Assembly (NCBI GenBank): GCA_046539045.1
Contig: JBKHHU010000178.1
Coordinates: 1-7,128, forward strand
Direction of reading: 5' to 3'
From: JBKHHU01 sp046539045
GTDB lineage: Bacteria > Planctomycetota > Phycisphaerae > SM23-33
DNA: 7,128 nt
Shown in pieces: positions 1 through 4,985 of this stretch (its first letter is position 1; the number at the start of each line of letters is the position of its first letter). Position numbers and translations under genes: made by a program. Under the pieces are notes generated by a model. It made no database searches, had not been told where the DNA came from, and saw nothing but the letters and a program-made list of their open reading frames with translations.

Positions 1-377
1 GGATCTGTATCGATCAAGAGTAAATAGGATAGATCCGACAGATCATAGGAAGTACTGTCATCATAGTTTGTATTCACAGACCATTCGAAGGACCACTCTG
101 CGGTGGGGAAGCTTTGCCCAGGTGCTACTCCTGCGCGAAATGTGTAGGTCCCATCTCCATTGCTGTTCCACCTATTCTGGGGCTCTCCGGTGGCATCATG
201 TCGAAGCTTGCCTCGAAGGGCCAACTCAATGCCGTTATCTCGATCGACTGTGAATCCGCCGTTGGCATTGCCAGAACCAAAGATAACGTTTGGGCTCACA
301 TCCTGATCGAAGGTGGTTTCTGCCATGGCGGCAGTAGTCATTGCCAGAAGGCATGCTAGTGTCATTGGTTTGTTCAT
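1..377 (-). CDS. Exported protein, N-terminal part only (probable PEP-CTERM-type surface protein)
   Basis: This open frame starts at the ATG at 377 and is still open at the left edge, giving 125 codons. The first 19 residues (MNKPMTLACLLAMTTAAMA) form a classic Sec signal peptide with an AMA cleavage site before ETTFDQD. The mature part is rich in Asn, Gly, Asp and Thr, with segments such as VIFGSGNANGGF and SFEWSVNTNY, and looks like a beta-rich extracellular domain. An AAGGAAGA ribosome binding site lies just upstream (about 383-390). I remember similar N-termini in PEP-CTERM proteins of environmental bacteria, and the two genes upstream carry such tails, but this protein's own C-terminus lies outside the window, so its sorting signal is inferred. 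It is not a close paralog of those two neighbours. It could be transcribed with them (160-base gap) or from its own weak promoter. Confidence 0.8.
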   Translation of the reverse strand, partial: MNKPMTLACLLAMTTAAMAETTFDQDVSPNVIFGSGNANGGFTVDRDNGIELALRGKLRHDATGEPQNRWNSNGDGTYTFRAGVAPGQSFPTAEWSFEWSVNTNYDDSTSYDLSDLSYLLLIDTD

Positions 378-536
378 CTTGTCTTCCTTTTACCTCAGTT
401 TGGCGATGACAACGCACTCTGATGGCGTTGCCGGTTCAATTGATCACTTTAATACGCGTGCATGTATTGACTCAGCTTGAGAGTCGAGCTCGGCCCTCAT
501 GTGAGCCTTGGTCGACTTGGGGCGTGTACTGCCTTC
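378..536. other. Intergenic gap between two exported-protein genes
   Basis: This gap of about 160 bases is less GC-rich than the genes around it. It contains a short imperfect hairpin (GACTC / GAGTC, 469-485, loop of 7) with no T-run, so I do not call a terminator. On the minus strand a TATTAA resembling a -10 box occurs near 450, without a convincing -35. The downstream gene may therefore have its own weak promoter or be read through from upstream. Confidence 0.4.
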
Positions 537-1313
537 TCAGTTTCCTGTCGCCTTGCGGCGGCTGCGATACTTGCCGACGGCGAAGACGCCCAGCATCCCG
601 ATCGCCGGCCAGGCGGCGGCAGGCAACGGCACGAGGGTGAGGCGAACGGGGCCATCAAGGCTCATCAGGGCTATCGATGAGCCTGACGAATCGCCATTCT
701 GCACGACCCAGCCGTCCAAGCCGCTGTGGGCCTGATAGCCGTTGTCCCAGTCGGCATTGACGCCGCTGAGGTCCGCGAACTGCACCAGGATCTGATCGCC
801 ATGCTCCGGGTTGTCAACCCCCACTGCCACGCCGTCTGTCTTGTTGGACCATCGCCATTGGGCTTTGATGGTTCCGCCTTCGGCGATGATCCCATCGCCC
901 GAGTCGGGGTCGTACTCGTCCCAATTGTGGGCGTCCCAGTCGTCCTCCTGGGCAACCCACGTGTCGTTGTCACTGAATTCCAACAGCATCTCGGCTTCGC
1001 CGGAGCCACCTGCGCCCTGCATGTTGTGCACAACGAAGAGCCCGAGGCCGTCGCTGGCCTGCACGAGGAAGAGATGCGACTGTCTCGCGGTCAGGGGCAC
1101 AGGCCCCGTGAAACCATAGTTGTCCGGCCCATCCATCTTGTACCCGTAGAACTCGCTGAGGGTCCCGTTTGTGGTGAAGGCCGTTGCGTTCCCGGCATAA
1201 TCGAAACCGTCGCCGGTATCCTGCTCGATTTTGTACTGACGGGCGGCCGAGGCCGCGGACACGGCCATCGCCACGACCATCACTGTGATTGCGAGGCGTC
1301 TGAGGCGGATCAT
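537..1313 (-). CDS. Exported PEP-CTERM (VPLPA-type) surface protein, 258 aa
   Basis: The ATG at 1313 is chosen because it gives a signal peptide (MIRLRRLAITVMVVAMAVSA, cleavage after ASA near residue 22) and has a strong AGGAGG seven bases upstream. The frame is open further upstream, but that extension is Arg-rich noise lying inside the neighbouring gene. The C-terminus (residues 228-258) has the three parts of a PEP-CTERM anchor: VPLPAAAWP, a hydrophobic stretch (IGMLGVFAV) and a basic tail (KYRSRRK). In known systems such proteins are exported, then cleaved by a membrane exosortase and delivered to the surface or exopolysaccharide matrix. The middle is acidic, rich in Asp, Gly and Trp, and has no enzyme motif I can recognise. 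It is a paralog of the gene upstream, sharing SHLFLVQA, LGLFVVH and a QWRW/TDG/VQF block. The start overlaps the upstream stop by ATGA, so translation is probably coupled. Ligand or structural role unknown. Confidence 0.88.
   Translation of the reverse strand: MIRLRRLAITVMVVAMAVSAASAARQYKIEQDTGDGFDYAGNATAFTTNGTLSEFYGYKMDGPDNYGFTGPVPLTARQSHLFLVQASDGLGLFVVHNMQGAGGSGEAEMLLEFSDNDTWVAQEDDWDAHNWDEYDPDSGDGIIAEGGTIKAQWRWSNKTDGVAVGVDNPEHGDQILVQFADLSGVNADWDNGYQAHSGLDGWVVQNGDSSGSSIALMSLDGPVRLTLVPLPAAAWPAIGMLGVFAVGKYRSRRKATGN
579..620. repeat. Copy 1 of a 42-bp direct repeat encoding the PEP-CTERM tail
   Basis: This block matches 1361-1402 at 38 of 42 positions in the same orientation and codes for the AAAWP plus hydrophobic part of the tail. 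It is the best conserved DNA between the two paralogs, which suggests recent duplication or gene conversion at the sorting signal. Confidence 0.8.
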
Positions 1314-1326
1314 CGGAGCACCTCCT
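1310..1326 (-). promoter_or_regulatory. Ribosome binding site and ATGA start-stop overlap coupling two paralogs
   Basis: On the minus strand AGGAGGTG (1326-1319) sits seven bases before the ATG at 1313, inside the last codons of the upstream gene, whose TGA shares bases with that ATG. This decides the start of the 258-residue protein and implies translational coupling. Confidence 0.85.
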
Positions 1327-2131
1327 GCTGCACCCGGCGGTTGGCCTTCCACTTGCGGGCGGCGAAGACGGCCAGCATCCCGACGACCGGCCAGGCGGCG
1401 GCGGGAAGGGGAACCGAGGCGGGCGTGGTCGCCAGTGCGGTCAAGCGAACCGGGGCGCCCGTAGCCAAGGACAGATCTACCGCTTCCGTGCCGCCGTTTT
1501 CGCCCGGCTGCAGGAAGACCCAGTTGCCGATGAAGCCTGCATCGTAGCTGTCGAACTGTACAGTCGCTTCGCCCTGGTCTGCATCCCACTGGATGGCGGC
1601 ACCGTCGGTCCAGTCTCCGTCCCACTGCCAGGAGGCCTGGAGAGTGGGCGGGAACGAATCATTGTCTTCGGTGTAGGTATCCCCGTAACCATTGACGTTG
1701 CCGTTCTCGTTGTCTTCCACACACAGCGTGAATCCGCCATCGAAGGTCAGGGTCATGCTCGCGGTTCGCAGGTCGTTGTAGTCGTTCCCGCCGGTGCCTT
1801 TTCCGTGAACCACGAAGAGACCAAGCTGATTTCCGGCCTGCACGAGAAACAGGTGCGAGTAACTTGGCCCGAGCAGGTCCCCATTGGCCAGCACGCCGCT
1901 TTCGCCCACAAAGTCGTATCCGGAAATGCCTTTATAGTTGTAGAAGTCGGCTAATGAACTGCCGGCCGACTGGAAAGCCCTGACGGTGCTGTCGTGGGCC
2001 CAAACGTAGGACTGGTCGCCGTTTATGTCCTGCTCCAGGCTGAACTGACTTACCGCAAAGCCGGTCCCCACTGTTGTGGAAAGCACCAGCAGTGCTGCTG
2101 TCAATGCCAGGCTGGCTTTTGATGTTCTCAT
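1310..2131 (-). CDS. Exported PEP-CTERM (VPLPA-type) surface protein, 273 aa
   Basis: The ATG at 2131 begins a signal peptide (MRTSKASLALTAALLVLSTT, cleavage probably after GFA near residue 26) and is preceded by AGAGGAAG (2140-2147). The mature protein begins with an SLEQD segment, matching the KIEQD of its neighbour. The tail at residues 240-273 carries VPLPAAAWP, then VVGMLAVFAA, then a basic run (RKWKANRR), which is the VPLPA-type PEP-CTERM exosortase signal. Shared blocks with the 258-residue neighbour (SHLFLVQA, LGLFVVHGKG, SWQWDGDWTDGAA, ATVQFD) show tandem duplication followed by divergence. The body is acidic and low in Cys (one, in FTLCVED), with no catalytic signature seen. Its last codons contain the ribosome binding site of the next gene, and the two genes overlap by ATGA. 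It lies 174 bases after the NusG-like gene on the same strand, so co-transcription is plausible. Exact function unknown. Confidence 0.88.
   Translation of the reverse strand: MRTSKASLALTAALLVLSTTVGTGFAVSQFSLEQDINGDQSYVWAHDSTVRAFQSAGSSLADFYNYKGISGYDFVGESGVLANGDLLGPSYSHLFLVQAGNQLGLFVVHGKGTGGNDYNDLRTASMTLTFDGGFTLCVEDNENGNVNGYGDTYTEDNDSFPPTLQASWQWDGDWTDGAAIQWDADQGEATVQFDSYDAGFIGNWVFLQPGENGGTEAVDLSLATGAPVRLTALATTPASVPLPAAAWPVVGMLAVFAARKWKANRRVQQEVLR
1361..1402. repeat. Copy 2 of a 42-bp direct repeat encoding the PEP-CTERM tail
   Basis: Partner of 579-620, differing at four positions. Both copies encode the AAAWP/GML.VFA segment of the exosortase signal, so coding constraint explains part of the identity. 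Confidence 0.8.
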
Positions 2132-2305
2132 GGCTGCGTCTTCCTCTCTTGCCTTGTGATGATGTATCCCCCTGCGGAGCGGACGATCTTTACCTGAGTC
2201 CGGCTCGTTAAAATGTGCGCTGCCGAACCGCCGGTTGGTCTTCCATCTGGCGGACGGCGACGAGGGCGGACCTCATCGGCCCAGCCCGTAGGGTAAGTCT
2301 TTTTG
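2132..2305. other. Intergenic gap between the NusG-like gene and the first PEP-CTERM gene
   Basis: No convincing gene lies in these 174 bases. They hold a perfect 11-base palindrome AACCGCCGGTT (2226-2236) and a minus-strand stem-loop (2256-2281: GGC-GATGAGG pairing with CCTCGTCGCC, one bulge, one G-U pair, 5-base loop). No T-run follows the stem, so it is not a standard intrinsic terminator. It could be an attenuator or pause site, but I cannot show this. Confidence 0.4.
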
Positions 2306-2854
2306 TTATTCCGCCGGTTCGAGCAGGCTTGCGTCGACCTCAAGCGAGGCGCCCTGCCCGAGCATGTCCACCTGCAGGACCAACCGGATTGCGTCGTTTC
2401 GCTGAACCACCACCCCCTCCAGGCCGCGAAACGGGCCGGACCGCACGCGGCATCGCTTCCCGACGGCAGCGTGCGGGTAGGGATCGAGTTCCACCCCGGT
2501 GCTGAGGGCCTGTTCGATCTGGATCAGTTGATGGATCAGACCGGGCTGATCGGGCACGTCAATGGTCTGGCAGAGGCGGTTGGTCGTCATGGCCTCGTAC
2601 CGGTCGACGTCCGAGCCGCAGAAGAACACGTATCCCGGGAATACCGGGACCATGACGCGTTTTTTCTTCTTGCCGTAGCGGCGGACCTGTTCGATAAGCG
2701 GCAGGAAGTAGCCGATCTGCCGCGCACGGCAGTCGGCAGCGAAGGCCTTCTCGAACCGGCTTCGGGTATGTCCGACCCACCACGTGCCGTCCAGGTCGCT
2801 CAGCGAGTTGACCCAGGGGGCGGTGGTCTCGGGGATGGTGTGCATTCTGGTCAT
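2306..2854 (-). CDS. Specialised NusG-family transcription antiterminator (NGN + KOW), 182 aa
   Basis: This is a paralog of the elongation factor NusG, of the RfaH/UpxY kind. Such proteins bind RNA polymerase beside the clamp and keep it moving through long surface-polysaccharide or surface-protein operons. The NGN domain occupies about residues 24-127: WWVGHTRSRFEKAF at its start, a basic KKKKRVMVP, then the hallmark FPGYVFF near 71-77. The KOW domain follows at about 131-180, with RVRSGPFRGLEGVVV. The total length fits NusG-type proteins. In-frame ATGs at 2869, 2854 and 2845 are all possible. None has a clear Shine-Dalgarno sequence, so I chose 2854 because family proteins begin a short way before the WWV block. 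The frame upstream of 2869 is Arg/Pro-rich and looks non-coding. It is the first gene of a run leading into PEP-CTERM genes. A housekeeping NusG would normally neighbour secE and rplK, which are absent, supporting a dedicated role. Confidence 0.88.
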   Translation of the reverse strand: MTRMHTIPETTAPWVNSLSDLDGTWWVGHTRSRFEKAFAADCRARQIGYFLPLIEQVRRYGKKKKRVMVPVFPGYVFFCGSDVDRYEAMTTNRLCQTIDVPDQPGLIHQLIQIEQALSTGVELDPYPHAAVGKRCRVRSGPFRGLEGVVVQRNDAIRLVLQVDMLGQGASLEVDASLLEPAE

Positions 2855-2899
2855 GGAGCGGTCACGCATAACGGCGAGTCTTACCACCGGGGGGCGCAC

Positions 2900-2912
2900 A
2901 CTCCGTCCCCGT
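2900..2912. repeat. 13-bp direct repeat, copy 1
   Basis: ACTCCGTCCCCGT recurs identically at 2947-2959, 47 bases away. Both copies lie just upstream of the NusG-like start and might bind a regulator, though chance in GC-rich DNA is possible. Confidence 0.5.
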
Positions 2913-2928
2913 GGGGTTCCGCAGCGAT

Positions 2929-2942
2929 CTGGAGCGAGCGGC
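2929..2942. repeat. 14-bp direct repeat, copy 1
   Basis: CTGGAGCGAGCGGC recurs identically at 3536-3549. Both copies are in the gene-free stretch before the NusG-like gene. The role is unknown. Confidence 0.5.
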
Positions 2943-2946
2943 GCGG

Positions 2947-2959
2947 ACTCCGTCCCCGT
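2947..2959. repeat. 13-bp direct repeat, copy 2
   Basis: Identical to 2900-2912 and in the same orientation. Confidence 0.5.
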
Positions 2960-3535
2960 CGAGTACCCGACGCGGTACGGTTTCTCGTGCAAGGGCGCGT
3001 GCGACCGTGCTGGCGCACCGGATCCTTGCACTCATTCAGAGGGAATTAATCAAAAAAGAGCCGTCAATCTTGACCCCTGCCCCGTTTGCCCCAATACTAT
3101 GAGGTGAGGCAGATGAAGGACCATAAGCTCTTCCCTCTGCTTCCCGCGGGCCCGTGTCAGCCGGTCAGGTTCAGTACACGGGCTCGCTTCTTTCCTATGC
3201 CGTTTCTGGCAAGCGTATGCGGTGTGGGCCGCCTCAGAAATCCTCCGATTCATACAGACTGGGTCAAGGCGGACCCTCCATCGCTGTCTATTCCCTTGTG
3301 GTCAGAACACCGCTATCACCTTCTTTGATTCGGCAGCCTCTCCGTTGCTGCCGCTGTCCTGACTGCGAGAAACTTACCATAGGGACTAAAAACCGTCAAG
3401 TCGCAATTCCGCAGCAGATGTCGCCTTAACCATTTGAAAACGAAAGAGTAAGATGTTCCATGCATGCTGAGTGTACGGCCTTTACCTTAGTACTCTGTCG
3501 GTCGGCCTGAGTAATCCGCGGGGCCAATAGCCTTG

Positions 3536-3549
3536 CTGGAGCGAGCGGC
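3536..3549. repeat. 14-bp direct repeat, copy 2
   Basis: Identical to 2929-2942 in the same orientation, about 600 bases further from the NusG-like gene. Confidence 0.5.
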
Positions 3550-3576
3550 CGAACACAGTAGCAGCGATTTTGCGTG

Positions 3577-3592
3577 TTGCAACCGGTGCCAA
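3577..3592. promoter_or_regulatory. Operator-like palindrome TTGnnACCGGTnnCAA
   Basis: TTGCAACCGGTGCCAA reads as a palindrome with an ACCGGT core and TTG/CAA ends, symmetric except for two positions in each half. Such spacing is typical of helix-turn-helix dimer sites. On the minus strand it also resembles a sigma-54 promoter (TGGCAC then TTGCA), but the GG-to-GC spacing is 8 instead of the required 10. Function is inferred from symmetry only. Confidence 0.3.
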
Positions 3593-3715
3593 GTACACCT
3601 TTTACAGTTTGCGGCAACAGTATGGCTGCAATCCGCATTGACGGGGCTCGAACGCAGGTCGGGGAGCCGGGAGATTTATTGCGTTTTTCCCCGTTACGGA
3701 CTCATTTTTAGGGAC

Positions 3716-3735
3716 CCCCAGGCAAAGGCCTGGGG
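3716..3735. repeat. Perfect GC-rich hairpin (8-bp arms)
   Basis: CCCCAGGC and GCCTGGGG flank the four-base loop AAAG. Neither strand has a T-run after the stem, so an intrinsic terminator is not supported. It lies about 30 bases from the broken end of the recombinase fragment and overlaps a tRNA-3'-end-like sequence, so a recombination or element boundary is a possible reading. Confidence 0.6.
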
Positions 3736-3762
3736 CGACTTGGGATTCGAATGCGGACCCGC

Positions 3763-3939
3763 TACCGAGACGAAACTGACGCCGTGCTCGTCGAACAGGT
3801 GGATCAGCTTGACGAAATCCAGCAGCGACCGGCTCAAGCGGTCAACCTTGTGGACCACGACGCAGTCGATTTGCCCGTCCTGACTGTCGGCAAGCAGTGT
3901 CTTCAGTGCCGGGCGGTCGAGGTTGCCGCCGGAGTAGGC
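3763..3939 (-). pseudogene. Serine recombinase (resolvase/invertase family) fragment
   Basis: Fifty-nine codons match the middle of the catalytic domain of large serine recombinases. YSGGNLDRPAL (the GG.N..RP.L block before helix D), IDCVVVHKVDRLSRSLLDF (the vv.k.DRl.Rs core) and HGVSFVSV all appear in order. In intact relatives this is followed by TQ.FNT and then the long DNA-binding region, but here the frame departs at SV (3763) and stops at 3694. Upstream, the frame meets a TGA at 3946-3948, before the N-terminal part with the catalytic serine could fit. Both ends are therefore missing and no function is expected. It is the relic of an integrative element or phage. The frame just upstream in another phase (…GIGEEILEARPT…) is not recognisable as the missing N-terminus. 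Confidence 0.82.
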
Positions 3940-4182
3940 CGCGCTTCAAGAATCTCCTCGCCGATACCGGCACTAGAGACTCTCATAACAGATGGATCAA
4001 GTTTTGGGGAGCAGGCCAATGCAGGACACGTATGACCGCTGCTGAAGACCAACGGGGCGAACGCGACGCCACGATTCGCCCTCCCGGCGAACCGCCGGTC
4101 CCCGCCGCTTGGTTCCGTTCCCGTTCGGACGCCCCGTTGCAACTCACCTGCCAGGAATCGCCCGAAAAATCCCTGCCCGCCT
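3940..4182. other. Gap between the recombinase fragment and the toxin-antitoxin operon
   Basis: About 240 bases with no supported gene. Frames on both strands are open for 50 to 140 codons, but they are rich in Arg, Pro and Ser and match nothing I recognise. A 6-base inverted repeat (GGCGAA / TTCGCC) lies near 4057-4081. The stretch may be decayed element DNA. Confidence 0.35.
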
Positions 4183-4199
4183 GTTGACATTCTGTCAAC
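4183..4199. promoter_or_regulatory. Operator palindrome of the higBA operon
   Basis: GTTGACA and TGTCAAC form perfect 7-base arms around TTC. The left arm contains the -35 hexamer, so a bound HigA dimer would block RNA polymerase. HigA-type antitoxins are known to autorepress through such inverted repeats. Confidence 0.7.
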
Positions 4200-4212
4200 G
4201 ATAGCCGACAAT
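4184..4212 (+). promoter_or_regulatory. Sigma-70-like promoter of higBA
   Basis: TTGACA (4184-4189, perfect -35) is followed 17 bases later by GACAAT (4207-4212, four of six matches to TATAAT). Transcription would start near 4219, only a few bases before the higB ATG at 4222. No Shine-Dalgarno sequence precedes that ATG, which suggests a leaderless or nearly leaderless mRNA. Confidence 0.65.
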
Positions 4213-4221
4213 GGTTTATGG

Positions 4222-4530
4222 ATGCGAATCATCAAGACGAGCATGTTGAAGGCGTTCTGGAAGGCCCATCGCGAGGCCGAGGCGTCGTTGCGGACTTGGG
4301 TGCAGCAGACCAAGGCGGCCGAGTGGCGGAACTTCATCGAGGTGCGGAAGACCTTCCCCAGCGCCGATCAGGTAGCGGTGGCCAGCGGACGGACCGTGGC
4401 GGTGTTCAACATCGCCCGCAACCGTTACCGGCTAATCGCGGCCGTGCATTACAACTCGCAAATCGTCTACACGCTGATGGTCCTTACGCACAAGGAATAC
4501 GACCGCAACGCGTGGAAGGAGCGGCTATGA
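4222..4530 (+). CDS. higB: HigB-family toxin (RelE-like mRNA interferase), 102 aa
   Basis: This is the toxin of a type II toxin-antitoxin pair. Family members cleave mRNA, usually at the ribosome, and are neutralised by the antitoxin encoded just downstream. The protein starts MRIIKTSMLKAFW, the usual opening of this HigB subfamily. It continues with an amphipathic helical region (residues 10-35, including LRTWVQQTKAAEW), then the core VFNIARNRYRLIAAVHYN (61-78) and IVYTLMVLTHKEYDRN (81-96). The basic residues and the TH..YD segment near the end are typical of the active region. The length of 102 is normal, so the toxin looks intact. The start at 4222 aligns with family N-termini although no ribosome binding site precedes it. 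The stop overlaps the higA start by ATGA. The gene order is toxin first, as usual for hig loci. It has its own promoter and operator palindrome directly upstream. Confidence 0.93.
   Translation: MRIIKTSMLKAFWKAHREAEASLRTWVQQTKAAEWRNFIEVRKTFPSADQVAVASGRTVAVFNIARNRYRLIAAVHYNSQIVYTLMVLTHKEYDRNAWKERL
4515..4529 (+). promoter_or_regulatory. Ribosome binding site of higA inside the end of higB
   Basis: GAAGGAG (4515-4521) lies five bases before the ATG at 4527. The ATGA overlap with the higB stop implies coupled translation. The strong site contrasts with the absent one before higB and would favour antitoxin over toxin synthesis. Confidence 0.8.
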
Positions 4531-4943
4531 AGACCAACACATGGACCCACGACGACATCCCGGAGACTTATGCGGAACTGGTGGGCCTGTTCATGCCGCG
4601 GCCGCTACACGACGAGGTGGATTACCGCAACGCACTGGGCGTCCTGGACGCGATGGCGGGCTTCGAGATGAACGCGGACCAAGAGGACTACTTCGAGGCG
4701 GTCGCCACGTTCGTGGAGAAGTACGAGGCCAGGCATCACGCCCTGGCTGCGGAGGGTCTGACGCCGGTGGAGCTACTTCATTCGCTGATGGACGAACACG
4801 GCATGAGCGAGTCGGACCTGGGCCGACTGCTGGGCGACCGGAGCCTTGGGCATCGCATCCTCACTGGCGAGCGTGATTTGAGCAAGGCGCACATCCGCAC
4901 TCTTGCCGAGCACTTCAGCCTCAATCCCGCCGCTCTGCTGTAG
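4527..4943 (+). CDS. higA: HigA-family antitoxin with helix-turn-helix domain, 138 aa
   Basis: This is the antitoxin and autorepressor partner of HigB. The N-terminal half (residues 1-75) carries PRPLHDEVDYRNALGVLD and TPDQEDY-like NADQEDYFEAVATFVEKYE, the conserved region of the COG5499-type HigA group, including the H/E/H stretch ARHHAL. The C-terminal half (about 78-138) is a Cro/CI-type helix-turn-helix: LTPVELLHSLMDEHGMSESD, LGRLLGDRSLGHRILTGER, LSKAHIRTLAEHFSLNPAAL. The LS.AHIR.LAEHF block is characteristic. The length is normal and there are no frameshifts. The frame is also open upstream through higB in another phase, but that extension is a shadow. The true start is the ATG at 4527, given by the AAGGAG and the ATGA overlap. 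It presumably binds the palindrome at 4183-4199, directly or with HigB. A 7-bp hairpin 24 bases after the stop probably marks the transcript end. Confidence 0.93.
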   Translation: MKTNTWTHDDIPETYAELVGLFMPRPLHDEVDYRNALGVLDAMAGFEMNADQEDYFEAVATFVEKYEARHHALAAEGLTPVELLHSLMDEHGMSESDLGRLLGDRSLGHRILTGERDLSKAHIRTLAEHFSLNPAALL

Positions 4944-4966
4944 CCCCTCTGCCTGTTCGCCGCCCC

Positions 4967-4985
4967 GGGACCACCTGTTGGTCCC
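4967..4985 (+). terminator. Hairpin downstream of higA, possible terminator
   Basis: GGGACCA and TGGTCCC form a perfect 7-bp stem with the 5-base loop CCTGT, 24 bases after the higA stop. No T-run follows, so termination is not assured. It could act as a U-less terminator or protect the 3' end. Confidence 0.4.

Larger units (their letters stand above)
2855..3762. other. Long gene-free stretch upstream of the NusG-like gene
   Basis: No frame here has convincing protein character. About 3040-3720 is noticeably less GC-rich than the flanks. On the minus strand, towards the NusG-like gene, a weak promoter-like pair occurs: TTGACG (about 3401-3396), a 17-base gap, then TAAGTT. It also holds a GTCAATCTTGAC palindrome (3063-3074) beside an A/T run, a 16-base operator-like palindrome at 3577-3592, two pairs of short direct repeats, and a GC-rich hairpin at 3716-3735. 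It could be a long 5' leader, old mobile-element debris, or both. Confidence 0.45.

Noticed and set aside
726..1547. 273-codon plus-strand open frame
   Set aside because: It lies opposite the two PEP-CTERM genes, whose minus-strand reading has signal peptides, ribosome binding sites and sorting tails. The plus frame is open because the DNA is GC-rich.
1314..1625. N-terminal extension of the 258-residue PEP-CTERM protein
   Set aside because: It would bury the signal peptide inside the protein. The AGGAGG and ATGA overlap fix the start at 1313.
2870..3031. N-terminal extension of the NusG-like protein to 3031
   Set aside because: The added 54 residues are rich in Arg and Pro, do not look like any NusG-family start, and cross the direct repeats.
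2303..3049. 248-codon plus-strand open frame
   Set aside because: It is the antisense shadow of the NusG-like gene, which has clear NGN and KOW motifs on the minus strand.
3577..3592. True sigma-54 promoter
   Set aside because: The GG-to-GC spacing is 8 bases, whereas the -24/-12 elements require 10.
3731..3751. Intact tRNA gene
   Set aside because: Only a T-loop/acceptor-like 3' part is present. The base before TTCGAAT cannot pair properly, and no anticodon or D arm lies upstream.
3758..3770. Sequence like the RfaH ops element (CGGTAGCG) on the minus strand
   Set aside because: It falls inside recombinase-derived codons, a similar GGTAGCGGT occurs by chance within higB, and ops is specific to RfaH of enterobacteria.
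3903..4337. 144-codon minus-strand open frame
   Set aside because: It overlaps the higB start and promoter, resembles no family, and is in the wrong phase for the recombinase fragment.
4218..4526. Long upstream extension of higA from 4218
   Set aside because: It runs through higB in another phase, has no HigA similarity, and the higA start at 4527 has a strong ribosome binding site.
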